NCBI GenBank assembly: GCA_036872755.1 | Contig: JAVHNS010000006.1 | Coordinates: forward strand, 2,046,001 to 2,110,000 | Length of the DNA stretch: 64,000 bases | Source: Orbilia blumenaviensis | Lineage: Eukaryota > Ascomycota > Orbiliomycetes > Orbiliales > Orbiliaceae | Direction of reading: 5' to 3' | In this document: piece after piece, positions 8,847-20,829 of the stretch | Position numbering within the stretch: the stretch's first letter is position 1 | Layout of the letters: each line of letters begins with the position of its first letter | The notes under the pieces: model-generated | What the model saw: only the letters and a program-made list of their open reading frames with translations | Told to the model about the DNA's origin: nothing | Databases searched by the model: none | Made by a program: the position numbers and the translations under genes

Positions 8847-11800
8847 TCACACACAATGCCACTCCGCAAAAACACACCATCTAGCACTCCTATCAGCAAG
8901 AATCAATCCTCTCCAAGGCCCACGCTCTGAAACCTTGATAGATTGTTCAAAGACTTGACCGTGCTCGCTGCCTAAACTATCGGCCCTCCGCCCGATCTTC
9001 ATTATCTTTCCTGTAGGTGTTTGGATGGCTAGTTTAGCCCCCTTGAATGCTTGCATCTCCGAGTTTGTTAACACGGTAGACGAATGTTGTCTAATTGAGA
9101 AGACGTAGGAATTATCGAATGCCAACCTCAAATTCTGCGGTTGGACGATATACAAATCATGCCTTTGGGCATGAGGAGTTGGATGCCGGGTTACAAAATT
9201 GTAGGTTGGATTGGTCCCTGTATGGAAGATCGGCAACGAAAAGGCGACCGGGTGAGGGTTGTCCTTTATCGAATGCTTAAATTACAAAAAAAGAAAATGT
9301 TAGCAAAAAGTCTCTTGTTATAATTTGATTGGTATGCGCAATAGAACCTACCATCAATCCTCGAGGGCCCGCATAAATCTTTAGGATACCATGCCCTTCA
9401 TCACCGGGCAAAACAGCCTTAACTCGGTACGTCTTCTGAATATTCCCCAGCGGACCTTCCCAGGCAACCTGTGCCAATGCCCCCTTTTTCACGATATCAC
9501 CACTCTCGAAGATATCACCATCCGCGTCGACTGCAAATCCCTTCGCCTCGACTTCAGCCACACACTCTACATCTATGGGAACTTGGAAATCTATCTGGAC
9601 GATTTCTAGGTCCTCCACTCGCAGCAGAGAGGTGTCGAAATTTATCAACTGTATCCCACTCTTAAAAAAACCAGGACTAGCACACGGCAAAGCCATCAGG
9701 ACTGAATGTGGCATTGGCGGTACCAGGTGTTGTTGCTGCATGTTTAAGGGGATATGTGTAAAGCACGCGTGCAACGGCCTCATCAAAAAGTAATGAGAAT
9801 CAGCCATATTGTTAGGTGCAGAGCTATACAGCCCTCTTTTCGGATGTGTCGGGCTGGCAAGTGAGGCGTCAATTATCCTCCACTCGTTGTCGATAACAAC
9901 CGCATTCCAGAAATGATTTGGGCGTGGAACAGCATCAACAGTCTCGGCCGTTTCGCCTGGAACTTTTAGGTAGCCGCGGATAATTTCACAGCCTATCCCC
10001 ACCGAATGACACATTTGCATGAACATTATGGCCACCTCTTCTGTTGTCGCCTTAAGGCTTTGAATAACACGTCGACAGTCTTTATTATAATCGATATTAT
10101 CCGATGGCGAGTCATTCCCAAGACCTGTTGGGCGTTCCCAAGACAGCTTCTCTGCAACCCACGTAAACATTGCTCTTAATCTTTGCACATCTGATCTATG
10201 AGGTCTACATATGTGCGAGTTGGCCAATATAGCGGGTGTAGTGCCGGATGGTAGAGACCCAATGAAACGTGCTGCTTTGTCTACTTGCGTCATATTAACA
10301 CTTGTAAAATCAGCTGGCAGTTCCACAATACCGCCGTCCAGTGCCTCATCTCCTTCACACTCTTCCTCCATGAAGTCGATTGGTCGTAGTGTAAACTGGT
10401 CCATCATTTCTTGCTTCTCTTGCCTTTCCAGTCTCTCATTCCGAGATATGGTATTTGATCGGGCAACATCCCTGCGCACCTGAACCCAATCCTGTGATTG
10501 AGACGCTATAGAAATGTTTCCACCAGCAATACCACTCATTCCGAGGGTTCCGTACCCAGAGTCTGACTCCGGCGTCGGTGAAGCGGCCATCGATCTGGCA
10601 GTAGCAGTTGATGCCTTCGCTGTAGCTAAAATTTTTTTGAAGAACCCCCCCTTCTTTTTTATTGGACCCATATTCATTGACGATAGCCCCCCTAGCCCGT
10701 TTCCGGAATTCACATTGTTTCCCCAAGTCTGCGCTCTTGGCACTGATTGGGGAACTACATTCGCGGAATGGAAAACAATGCCGCTATTGGTCACCATCTG
10801 CGACTCCATTGGTGACAACGCCGAGAATGGGCCAGCCTGTTGTGGTGCAAGTTGATGTGACAATGGATGCGGGGCATTCTCTGGTATTGCCATTGCAGCC
10901 CGTTGTTTATGTCTGATAAAACTTCCTGCGCTTGTCGCACTGAATCCTCCAGCGCTCATTCCACTCATGATACTAGCGCTAGTAGCGGCCGTAGAGTTAC
11001 TTGTTGTGGAGAACACCGCGGACGAGCTATTTGACTGCAGGGTGCTTTGCCGTGACAGATTCGGGCGTCTATCGATGTCCCAGACAGATCTTCGCTTTGC
11101 GTTTAGATTGGGGTTTACATCCGAATTTTGTAGCAGGTCAGGCCGTGCAGTCATCATAACAGAATTAGGGCGTCCCATGTTCTGCTGTTGTTTGAGCTGC
11201 CTGATCTGATCAAAAGTCTCATCAGTAGAGCTATAATATGATGAAGGACCCTGATCCCTAAGACTGGCCTCCATTCGCTCTACAAAATTCGATATACCGT
11301 GATTACGCTGCGGGTTTGCTCCAATTTCAATGCCGTCGAAACTTCCAAATCTTCCAAATGCATCGCCTCGAAATCCCTGCGAAGTGTGAGATCTCACTGC
11401 AGTAGCTGACGACCCACTATGATTGTCATAATCATCTGCACTAAATGGAATAGGCGACTTTTTCCCACTATCAACTACGCTCATTTCTTCCAAACTGGAC
11501 ATGACGTCGTCCATTGCACTCCGTAGCGGACTCGGAGTATGAGCCATTCTATTCGGTGAAGGTTGTGGAGTTGGGCCTCTGGATGGAATTGGTGACCTTG
11601 CGCCGTTCATATTGTGGAAAGAAGGGGCTGGTGAGGCAGCCCTTTGGTAGTAGTTATTGGAATGTGCAGGGGGTGGAGGCGGGGGCGTTTCTTGGTTGTA
11701 ACCAGAAGGTGTGACAGGTCTTCCCGGTGATGGTGACACAGCCCGAAATTGAGCCGGTGATTTTGCTCTCTGGGGCATATGGAACGGAGAAGGAGACGGG

Positions 11801-12788
11801 CCTTGGCCCATAGAGTTTTGGTAAGGATTCGGAGTCCCGGATCGGGATATTGGATGATTAGGAGACACGGGCGTGCGCTGATGCATTTGTGTATTTGGAG
11901 TTGTGGGACGAGCAGCTTGTTGGTACCCGTGGTTTTGTTGGTATGGGTTTGGAGAAACGGCACGGTTACCAGAGGACAGTCTTGGAGAGACGGCTCTAAA
12001 TTGGTTATGACCAGCCCTTGGTGACACAGCCATATGTTGTTGTTGATATGGATTCGGAGAAACCCCACGGGCTTGCGCATACGGATTCGGAGATACAGCT
12101 CGATTTTGTGCATATGGATTGGGGGAGACGGCACGATTCTGAGCATACGGATTAGGAGAGGCCCCACGGGCTTGGGCATACGGGTTTGGTGAGACGGCTC
12201 GTTGTTGACCATACGGGTTCGGTGAAACTGCTCGATTTTGTTGGTGCTGAAGCGGATTTGGGGAAACTGCTCGGTTGTGCTGATAGGGATTCGGAGAGAC
12301 CCCTCTATTCTGTTGGTATGGGTTCGGGGAAATACCCCTCTGCTGTTGATATGGATTTGGGGATGCGCCCCTATTCCCATATGCATCGGCATTGCTGTGG
12401 TAGGACGCCTGTGATCCGGGTCTTTGATTCGAGTATTCATATTGCGGCTGCTGCTTGACCGGCGACGCAACAGGTGTAACTGGGCGGTTGTCGGTGACGA
12501 GCTCGACGAAATTACTTGGGAAGAGTCCGATCTGACGGCGGTCCCTTTTCAGCCTACCCATCCACCATGAGCCGTCACCAGCATTGAGGCATTCAATGAG
12601 ATCGCCCTCGACGAAGCCCAAATCTCGTTTCGTCTATTTACAGATAAGAGGCGATTAGCGATGCATGATTAGTGAAGTAAGCAAGACATGAATGCACGGC
12701 TCCGTCATACCTCTCCGCCCCATGAATAGATAGCTTTAACCCAGCATGGAAACTGCGTCGGCAGTGTTTGAGGCTGGACGCCAGGCAT
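8847..12788 (-). CDS. CYK3: Cytokinesis protein CYK3: SH3, SPNPY repeats, transglutaminase-like
   Basis: Three exons on the minus strand: 12788-12711, 12633-9352 and 9275-8847, 1262 residues. The N-terminal SH3 domain (about 14-72) is split by the first intron: PCWVKAIYSWGGE, then TKRDLGFVEGDLIECLNAGD, then GLFPSNFVEL. Residues about 113-258 contain roughly eleven copies of a 12-residue R-A-V-S-P-N-P-Y-Q/A-Q unit. A central disordered Ser/Thr region follows. The transglutaminase-like fold lies at about 840-950 (RAMFTWVAEKLSW, PNHFWNAVVIDNEW, IIDAS). His and Asp of the triad are present, but the usual Cys position reads KATTEE, so catalysis is unlikely. The final exon completes the conserved C-terminus (HPTPHAQRHDLYIVQPQ). 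Family role: acts at the actomyosin ring and septum, promoting chitin/glucan synthase function. Confidence 0.93.
11935..12370 (-). repeat. 36-bp tandem repeat unit coding SPNPY motifs in CYK3
   Basis: About eleven degenerate 36-bp units follow one another inside CYK3. Each encodes a dodecamer around SPNPY with a Gln-rich linker. Every unit offers a Ser-Pro site, the minimal target of CDK or MAP kinases. Copies differ mainly at third codon positions, which suggests selection on the peptide. Confidence 0.85.
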
Positions 12789-15700
12789 TATAAGATCGAT
12801 TAGGCTTTATGCAGCAGCGATATCGGAAGCATACACCCAATAAATCGGACGGTACTGGTGCGATCAACAGGTAGTGAGGCAACGGACGAATGATAAGATT
12901 GAGAAGGTCGTATGGGCACTGCAGGCCTAAAAAAGCAGTTCCCCTCCTTTTTTTACTTGCGACAGATGATCGATATCTCGTAACGAAGGATATAGAATGA
13001 TGACTTGTGACTAATCTTGCCTCGTCGTCGCATTAACGAAGCATCGAAGCAATCGAATCGACTTGGATCGAAAGTGTCGGGTAGGCGTAGACGTATAGAA
13101 TATCTCAAGTAGAGATGGGAAGATCCGGCCAGGATGGTGATAAAAGATAGGCGGATAGCTAGATAGATATAGATGGGATGGGGGGTGAGATCTTGTGTTG
13201 ATAATGAAGTCAACAAGGCGTCGCTATACTCGAATCGGGGCTGGTAACCAGCATATGAGGTCGGTTGATAGATCGCAGGACCCACAACAAACCGCTGTGT
13301 TGCGGGTCTCCACAGCAACCTCGGCGATTTCCAAATCGGGCACCAGGCCGCACATTATGCCGCATGCAGCTGGTCACACAAACCCAATAACCCCCTCATC
13401 CTTGTCTCTTTCTTGCGGCCTCAGCTCAGGCAGGGTTTCGCCGGCATGCAGAATTTTTCATTTCCGGTCCCGTCCATTGGCCTCCCGTCGGCCAACTATC
13501 TCGGCTTTGGGCTCTTTGTCAAAGAGGAATGGATACATCAGCCTAAGCCTAAGCCATGCTTCAATGCACCCATCCCAAATATTTCTCAACAGGTTATTTT
13601 TGGTCGCGCGTGGTTTCGGTCGCCAGTTTGGGGCGGGTGATGTCGCATTCCAAAGCAGAGCGCCTCGGGATCCTTTAGCTCTCTGATCTGGAGCAAACTA
13701 GCGACAACTATCTAGCTCAGTAGCATCCAGCATTCTCTTGAGACCTTTCGAAATTTCTAACAAGTAATAATACTCTTCGAAAAGCTCCACGTATACATGT
13801 GCACGTGTCCGGCTTCCACACGTTGCCAGTCAACGCTCCGTCATCGCTGGTGTGCGCAGACTACATATATTATCAATCTTTCTCAGCTCAGGCGATCATT
13901 TATGAACTCTAGAATCAGCATTGATCGGAACAGCTGTGAATCATGATGAATCCATACCCAGTCAGTAAGTAGAGAACCAATGCAGAGCGGAGGTTGCTCG
14001 ACCACCTTGTACAGCCAGAAATCTTCTCGAAACAAGCTCGAGCTTATGCAACCTGTCCCTTTCTTCTTTCTGCTGCCGGTTTGCCGTCTTACTCAGGCCT
14101 GCAGTTACTGAAGCTCCAGGTAGCTATTTGATGCGGCATATATTCAGGGTCTGATATAGCTGCGCAAAAGACCTAGGTAGGGCATGTGCACACAAGCAGG
14201 CACGCGATCTTCAGCATATGTACTATGACACAAAAGTTAATATTTTATAAATATACATGCGAAATGAGCAATATCACGATTACACCCCTATACTACCGAG
14301 TAGCTATCCGGGGCTGGATGCTGCAGGCTACTGCACTGCTAAATAAACAACTGTACAGCCAAGGTTTTCCCTGGATTTGAGGCTAGGTTTTCCCATTCTG
14401 TGCATTTCCCGAGTCAAATTGGTTGTGCAATTGTTCCCTCCTTCCAGCCAAGAGCAAAAATATACTGCCCGCTTTGTACGTCGATACCACCGGATCAGAC
14501 GGTTATCATACACGAGATCCTTACTAAAGCCAGTCGTTTGGGACGATCGCTTAGGTAGAGTAATCGTAAACGGTTTTAGGGCTGCGTTTCGAATATTTGA
14601 ATGACAAGACGTCCGATCCTTCCTCAAATAAATATAGCTTGTGCGGTGGGTCTTAATACTATTAAAAAAAGACCGAGATTCTGCATTGAAAGGAAAAACG
14701 AAGAAGAAGAAAAAAAAGCCTTGTTTCCAAATGTGGGGATGCGGTTGCTCGATTCGAATAAGCACAGATAATAATCTGGATGACAGTACTACTTATTATT
14801 TACCTACGAAGCAGGTATGCACGCATAAAATAGTGTGCAAAATTTGAGTAGTACAGGAAGAGGAAGAGGGGAAAACGTGTGCATGATCCGGCCTGTTCCT
14901 GGCTCTCGGGGATGTTTCTGAAGCTTGATTGGGCGCCGAGTGCCAGCTAACCTGTTGGGCGTGCGTACTAAGACGAGAACGAGGAATGCGATGCGATGGA
15001 TGATTAATGTGATGGCGGTGTTTTACCAACGTATCGTCTATGAGGGACAGGTTCACTAAACATGGGTTAGCCCGGTCTGACACAAGCCTTTCGAAACGTG
15101 CGGCCGAATATGGTATCTCTCTCTTTGGCAGCATGCAATCTCATGGATAGCACTGTTGGACAGGAGCAGTTCTTTCAGTTGGGTCCATCTGAAACCGTAT
15201 TGTCTCTCCAACGCCAGTTTACGTAGTTTGCATGTATGCGTGATATCAAGAGAGATACTCGTCGGCCAATGGAGGCACCCATCTTGTGGGCCGATAAGCA
15301 CCAGCTTAAGGGCGGAGTAGCAGGCCTGCAGGAAGACCGAATTGAATCGAATTCTGCGACGATAAGGCCGGTCACCGGATCACAGCTCGCGAGTTACTAG
15401 CCATGGCTGGGACCATGACCAGGCCAGGCCATCCATGGTAGCGATTAATGCAATTTGTCCCCCGTTGATATCATAGGCCCACAATTTTTCTTTTCCTCGA
15501 TCCCGGACGAAAAGGTAAAAGCTCCGGCTTCTTTTTTTCCAGAAGTTCCAGCTTCCCGTTAGTTTCCCTCGTTTCTTCTTTGCTTCTGCCATGACCCGGG
15601 TACGGCGCGAAATCAACCAAAGGAACTACGCTGTGCTGCCCTGAGTCAAAAACCCAAAAGTTAAATCCCTTGGTGCTGGCCATACTCCGACCACCCACGG

Positions 15701-15951
15701 CCGCCAATATAAAGCTCCTAGCTTTTCGCTCCCTTTTTCCCTCCCATCTCATACTTCACTACCCACCCACCACTAGACCAACTTATATCCAGCTCTGCTT
15801 TACTTTCATAAGTCTTTGAACTTGCCCTCTCAAAGCCATTGAGGCCCCAGAAAGTTATTCTCTCAATCATAAACCCAATTTTGGAAACATTTATATTCAA
15901 ACTCTAAGCTTAATTATATACTTTATCTACAACACAACCAAAACTACGACT
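12789..15951. other. 3.2-kb divergent intergenic region, nothing recognised
   Basis: The region lies between the starts of CYK3 (minus) and the AIG2-like gene (plus). Open frames such as 13195-13686 (+) and 14328-14765 (-) show no recognisable domain, have biased composition or lack good context. The segment just before 15951 is pyrimidine-rich (CCCTTTTTCCCTCCC near 15731) and probably the leader or promoter of the downstream gene. I saw no terminal repeats or transposase. Confidence 0.45.
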
Positions 15952-16515
15952 ATGACTAACATGGAAGAGGAAACCTACACCTGCTTCTTCTACGGTAACA
16001 ATCTCTTCATATGCATGGATTTTCATAAATGCCAAGCTAACAAGGTCGTAGGAACCCTCATGGCCTTCCCAATCCTCAGCCGAGTCATCTACGGCACCCA
16101 GAATCCAGATCCATGGCAGCGGGACCGTTTGCGTATCCGCCCAGGGATCTTGCACGACCACTGTCGCCACCGCGTTAAGAACGTAGACTATCCCGGTGTA
16201 GTTGCCCAAACAGGCAATTCCGTTCGTGGAACTGTCGTAGAAGGCCTTTCTAAAATGGATATTGAGCGCTTGGATAGCTTCGAGGGCCATGAGTATGAGA
16301 GGAGACAAGTTAAAGTTTCCCTCTTGACCGATGAGAAGGCTTTGGATATTAGCCACACTGGGCGGGAAACCGGAGAGACTGTCATGGCAGGAACTTATAT
16401 TTGGACAGAGGGAATCCAGTATCTCGAGGATGCTGAGTGGGATTTTGATCACTTTGTCAAGCAGAAGCTGAGAAACTGGGTTGGCGACGCAAAGAATTTT
16501 GAGTTTCAAGGTTAG
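15952..16515 (+). CDS. AIG2-like / gamma-glutamylcyclotransferase-fold protein
   Basis: Two exons, 15952-15994 and 16052-16515, 168 residues. The 57-base intron (GTAACA...GTCGTAG, branch GCTAACA) must be removed to rebuild the family signature FFYGTLM. Other conserved elements are ILHDHCRHRVKNVDYPGV, RGTVVEGLSKMDIERLD and FEGHEYER, where the Glu is the likely catalytic acid of the GGCT fold. Enzymes of this fold cleave gamma-glutamyl peptides to 5-oxoproline, but the substrate of the fungal AIG2-like branch is not established. It is likely cytosolic: no signal peptide or membrane segment. The intron length is a multiple of three with no in-frame stop, so unspliced RNA would encode a protein with 19 extra residues beside the active-site loop. 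Confidence 0.88.
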   Translation: MTNMEEETYTCFFYGNNLFICMDFHKCQANKVVGTLMAFPILSRVIYGTQNPDPWQRDRLRIRPGILHDHCRHRVKNVDYPGVVAQTGNSVRGTVVEGLSKMDIERLDSFEGHEYERRQVKVSLLTDEKALDISHTGRETGETVMAGTYIWTEGIQYLEDAEWDFDHFVKQKLRNWVGDAKNFEFQG

Positions 16516-19216
16516 TTTCTCTAAACCGCTCTGTCCGGGTTACAAGCAAGAACAGACACCGTTGTCTTTTTGTCTTGATTAATATTTTGCGAATTCCTTT
16601 GGTCGTTTTGAAGTTATGAAGTCCTTTTTATGCTTTACTGCCTTGTTACGCGATCTTGTATTTGCGAAGCAACAGAGTTATAAAAATTGCATGCATCTTC
16701 AAGAATTCCAAGAGGGGCAAAATATTTCGAGAGAAAATTTTGTTTCCCCTAGAACCTATCCCCTAATACTAGGAGAATTACGGCTCACTTATCAGGTTTC
16801 TTACAGAATTTGGTACGCCCGACCCAATGGGTGGTCGTTGGTGGGCACGACCAAATGAGGTAGACGCAGCCGCTGGATTCGCGACTTCCACCACGAGGCC
16901 AGATCCATCGGAGAATCTCGAAGGGTGAGCGGGCTATTTATGCTGTCTCTGCAAAGGTTACGTTATGACCCGCCGAAGGACGCATATCCGCCGCATAACC
17001 TGACGAATTCCTACTGGATCCCGGAGCCCGAACATTATCAAGGCGCAATTTTTTTTCGTTTATAAGATATCCTCCGTTTTTCGGGCCATTATGATAAGGT
17101 GTTTTTCGGGTTCTCTTTTTTTTTTTTTCCGGCATGGCATTTTCACTATAGGAATAGATTGGGGGTTTGCATGGCTTTCCGGTCGTCTGATGTTTTCTTT
17201 GGCTTCTCCTCTTCTTCCTTTTCGGATTCGATATCCTTATTCTATCACCGCTATATATCACAGTGAAATTTGTTCCCGTAGTTCAGTTTGGTATAGACTT
17301 ATTGCTTTTCACGCCCGTCTTTCTTGTCCCTTCTGTACCTGTTTCGTCCTTTAATACCAAATAGATCATCACTATATTGTACCTCTAGATGATTCGATTC
17401 CTTTGGATGTGTCTGGGTCTCGAGCACTTTAGTTTTAGCCTTCATTTTTACTTTTATTTATTATTTACTCCCCACCCCCCTCCTTCTTTTGGTTCTCTTG
17501 TATTCAAGCGTCTAGTTTGTGTCAGTTGTATCGATATTCTAGAAGCCTTAGATTGCTTTCCACACTTTGCCGGCTGTCGGTTCGATATTCTCTGTTTGAG
17601 AACCCAGTACCACTTGGACCCTGGCGCCAACTGAACACCTGATCCCAAAACTTTCGTATGTCTCACATCTCCATAATAATGCCTTCGCAAAGCAGGTGCC
17701 TGTTTTACTAAGGCTTGAATAACTGGGTGTCGGGTCAGGCCATATTTCGAATATTTTAATACGTCATTGCATTGATCTCGAGTGAAGGGCTGCATGGTAG
17801 ATCAGACTTGTGTTGTTAGCACGGAACAAACCGAACTTGCCGGGTGCCGAATCTCGAGTCAGCTCGCCGACCGTTGATGGCGTACGCCGCTACACTGCAC
17901 AGCAGGCTAGGTGTCCCACATCCAAAGCCGAATGGTCATTATAAAACCCTTGACTTTTAAGCTTAAATCAATGGCACCGAGTGCGACTAAATTCCAACAT
18001 CAGATCCTAATCAGATCCCTCAAATTCGATCACGTCTGCAGCAACGAACGACCGATACTTCCTTGAGAGTCGATTCCTTCAGGCTATAGCCAGGCCAGGG
18101 ACAGGCAAAGCAGCCTAATAGCTCGCCTTGCTCCCTTGACCTGTTTAGCAAATTGCTTGGTATTTTAGGGCTGATCAGAGAGCTCGACTTCAAAATGGTA
18201 GCATGACCACAAGCCAGCAATCGCCATATGATCTGATGGCACTGGAATTAAGAACCATGCATGCGCATGGCTATGTCTCTCGGATATTTCAGCTTCACAA
18301 TACCAATATGGACCTATCAGGTCTCGTCACAGCCGACTCGTGGTGGCCGGTACCCTGCAAAGTGTATAGCTTAACTCCCTTGGCTTCAACCCAAAAATTC
18401 ACGATATCAGTACTGATTTTTACTTAAGTAATGCATAATATTACATCAGTTAATAGTCACCCCCTTAACCTCTTGGGTAGCTAGACCCTTTTGTGAAGGG
18501 ATGGCGCAGCGGCAGTGCACCCCTCCAAAATCAATGTAGCCCGGCTCTGAAAAATGTTATTGAACAAAGTGCAAATGGTAAGCAAACTTTGGAAAAGGTA
18601 ATCGTGGGTTATTGGATATGGAAGACAAACCGCAACAGCACATATATTCTCTTTTGTTACCAGGAACAAATTCGATCAGGATATGATAAATATTCAAGCA
18701 CGAGGTATACTTGTGCAGCCGCAACATGCATCGGTGAAGTTTGGTATGGACCCTCGTCAATTTGCTATCCCGTTAGCCAGGTCCTCAATATGCGCATATG
18801 CTCAGATGCAGACTCTCCCGCTGGAACCTGCACGCCGAGCACGGACTATACGAAATTTCAAGCCCCAAATCCCGCCAGTACTGCCAACCCGCTGGCCAAG
18901 CTACGCTAACCGCCTTATTTGAGAATTCTACGCTCAAGGCCGATATACCTCTCACACAGCGGCTTCACTGTTTGCTATGTATAGGGGTCTCGAGGTGAGC
19001 CGTTGTGCCATATGCTTAGACCCTGGCATTTCGCACGGCCTGGAATATCTATATTTTGCCACAATAGGGACGGGTCTTTATGTATAAAAATGGACAGCCT
19101 TCCCCAGGGTTGGACTTGATAGATTCAAGCCGCAGGTCCTCGTGCATAGGGCCCAAATCCGTTACCAAGGTTCTCAACCATTAGTCATTTTATTGTTAAG
19201 GCCCATATAATTCAAG
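16516..19216. other. 2.7-kb intergenic region, no gene supported
   Basis: Between the AIG2-like gene and the secreted-protein gene I find only weak candidates. A minus-strand ORF at 17454-17795 (113 codons, ATG start) and a Cys-containing plus frame at 18493-18909 with no ATG near its start have no recognised domain. T-rich runs occur at about 17110-17130 and 17440-17470. No RNA gene or mobile element was seen. Confidence 0.45.
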
Positions 19217-20425
19217 ATGAAGTCTTTAATTTTTTCCCTTTTCGTGGCTTCGGTCATCGCGTGTACATCAAGCACAACTACAAGACTGACTACTACGCTT
19301 GTAGCATGTAATGCAAACAACTGTCTCCGAGGTTTGTATTCCCACTTAAGATAACTGGCTATAATTTTCCTTACCAGTATGTCCAGCTAACGATCGTGGA
19401 TGACTAGCCGTAAGGGCCACCAACTCCCCATCCCGTACTTTGGATTGTTCCTCCTACTTCAAGACGACTGTCACGCCTGCTACGATGTACGCAAAGAGTC
19501 TACATAAACATAGAATATTATAACATATATTAGCATTATATTCTAACATGAGCGCAGTACACACACTGACTTTACGACTGTCACGTTCACGGAAGAGGAG
19601 GCGATCTACTTGACCGAAACGGAAACCGAATTCGCGACCTTGACTGAACAATTGTATATTACGGACATATCCACCGAAAAAACAACTACGACCATCACTG
19701 TCGCACCTCCAACACCGCCTGCCAAAGTCAAACGCCAGGAGACCGCCATTCCCTCTAATATTCCGGCTTATGCATCACCATGCCCCAACGCAGCTGCCTA
19801 CTCGAGCGCTTGCTCTTGCATTGGTGTTGTCGCAACCACGATCACTCTTGACGCACCATCTACAACCGTTATAGAAACAGTTAGCGAGACCGTGACACTT
19901 GTCGAGACTATCCGAGTTGATGCTACCATAACTACCACTGATATGACTGAAACGCAAACTTCCACGATATCGACAACAAAAACCGAGGTTGAAACCGCGC
20001 GGGCAACTGCGTGCATCTGGCAACTCCAGAATGGCCTTCCCGGGCAGTACGTTCAGTTTAGATTTACTTCGGACCTTCACCCTGGGTTCACCATCCCGCG
20101 ATTTACGACTCTACGCTCGGATGCTACGAAGTTTATCATCAGCCCTGATGGAAGGCTATCCCTTGCTGATGGCGGCACTTTGACTACGTACCGACTGGGC
20201 AGTTTCAATAAAGTAAGCTATATTTTCAAGGACCATCAACCTGCTGATACCTACCCTATTTTCTGCACTGTATCGTCCTTATCCGTGGTTACATGCGCGT
20301 CAGCTACGTACAGCGAGTTTGGTTTGACGGGCGAAGGTTTTACGATGCAGATGGGGGTTCCAAATAATAACTGGGCCCCTTTTGCTGGCGTCGGTCCCCT
20401 TACTATCTTGTGCCTCCCTGAATAG
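19217..20425 (+). CDS. Thr-rich predicted secreted protein, unknown function
   Basis: Three exons: 19217-19331, 19408-19486 and 19558-20425, 353 residues. Introns are 19332-19407 (weak donor GTTTGT, branch GCTAAC) and 19487-19557 (GTACGC, branch TCTAACA). The N-terminus is a classic signal peptide (Met-Lys, then LIFSLFVASVIAC). Next come a short Cys-bearing segment (VACNANNCLRAVRAT) and a Thr-rich region of TxT/TET units (about 80-200), likely heavily O-mannosylated, interrupted by CPNAAAYSSACSCIG. The C-terminal domain (about 215-353) contains TACIWQLQNGLPGQYVQFRF, SPDGRLSLADGG and four further cysteines. I do not recognise this domain with certainty; it resembles uncharacterised extracellular proteins of ascomycetes. 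No GPI signal or C-terminal membrane segment is visible, so it is probably released or wall-associated. Confidence 0.78.
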
Positions 20426-20829
20426 GCGTAAATCGGATATTAATTTGCTGGAGTTCCGTTTTGGGGTGCTGTCGATTCATGTACCAGGGTATCTTTCTTC
20501 ACGAGATCAGGCTTTCCGCTTAGCAGATAATAATTATAATTAATGGATAATATACAATTCATATACCGTGACAAATCCTGCTTGCTGAGCTATCCTCCTT
20601 TAATTATTTCTCGTAGATTAAATAGAGCTTTCTTTTAAAGGTAAAAAAAAGGGGGAGGGGCTGCATCGATGTAAAGTTGTATAATCCAAGCCGCATCTCT
20701 ATAGATCCATGAGCTATCTTCCGCCAGTTGGCCAATGTAAATGTTGTAATTTCGGTGTTGTGAGAGGCCACCCTAACTGGACATCCCACCACTAGCATTC
20801 CCTAGCATTCCACCTCTACGTTAAGCATC
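20426..20829. other. Intergenic region, putative COG2 promoter
   Basis: This 400-base gap between two genes on the same strand probably holds the 3' end of the secreted-protein gene (AT-rich run TAATAATTATAATTAATGGAT near 20527-20547) and the COG2 promoter. No gene was seen. Confidence 0.5.

Noticed and set aside
11607..12470. 287-codon minus-strand ORF
   Set aside because: Alternative frame of the CYK3 repeat region, kept open by the 36-bp unit.
17454..17795. 113-codon ATG-initiated minus-strand ORF
   Set aside because: No recognised domain, no promoter or splice support, and the end runs into a low-complexity Gly/Trp stretch antisense to T/C-rich sequence.
18493..18909. Plus-strand frame with a Cys-rich end (TCAAATCIGEVWYGPSSICY)
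   Set aside because: Starts with GTG only, lacks a signal peptide, and no upstream exon with a start could be joined convincingly.
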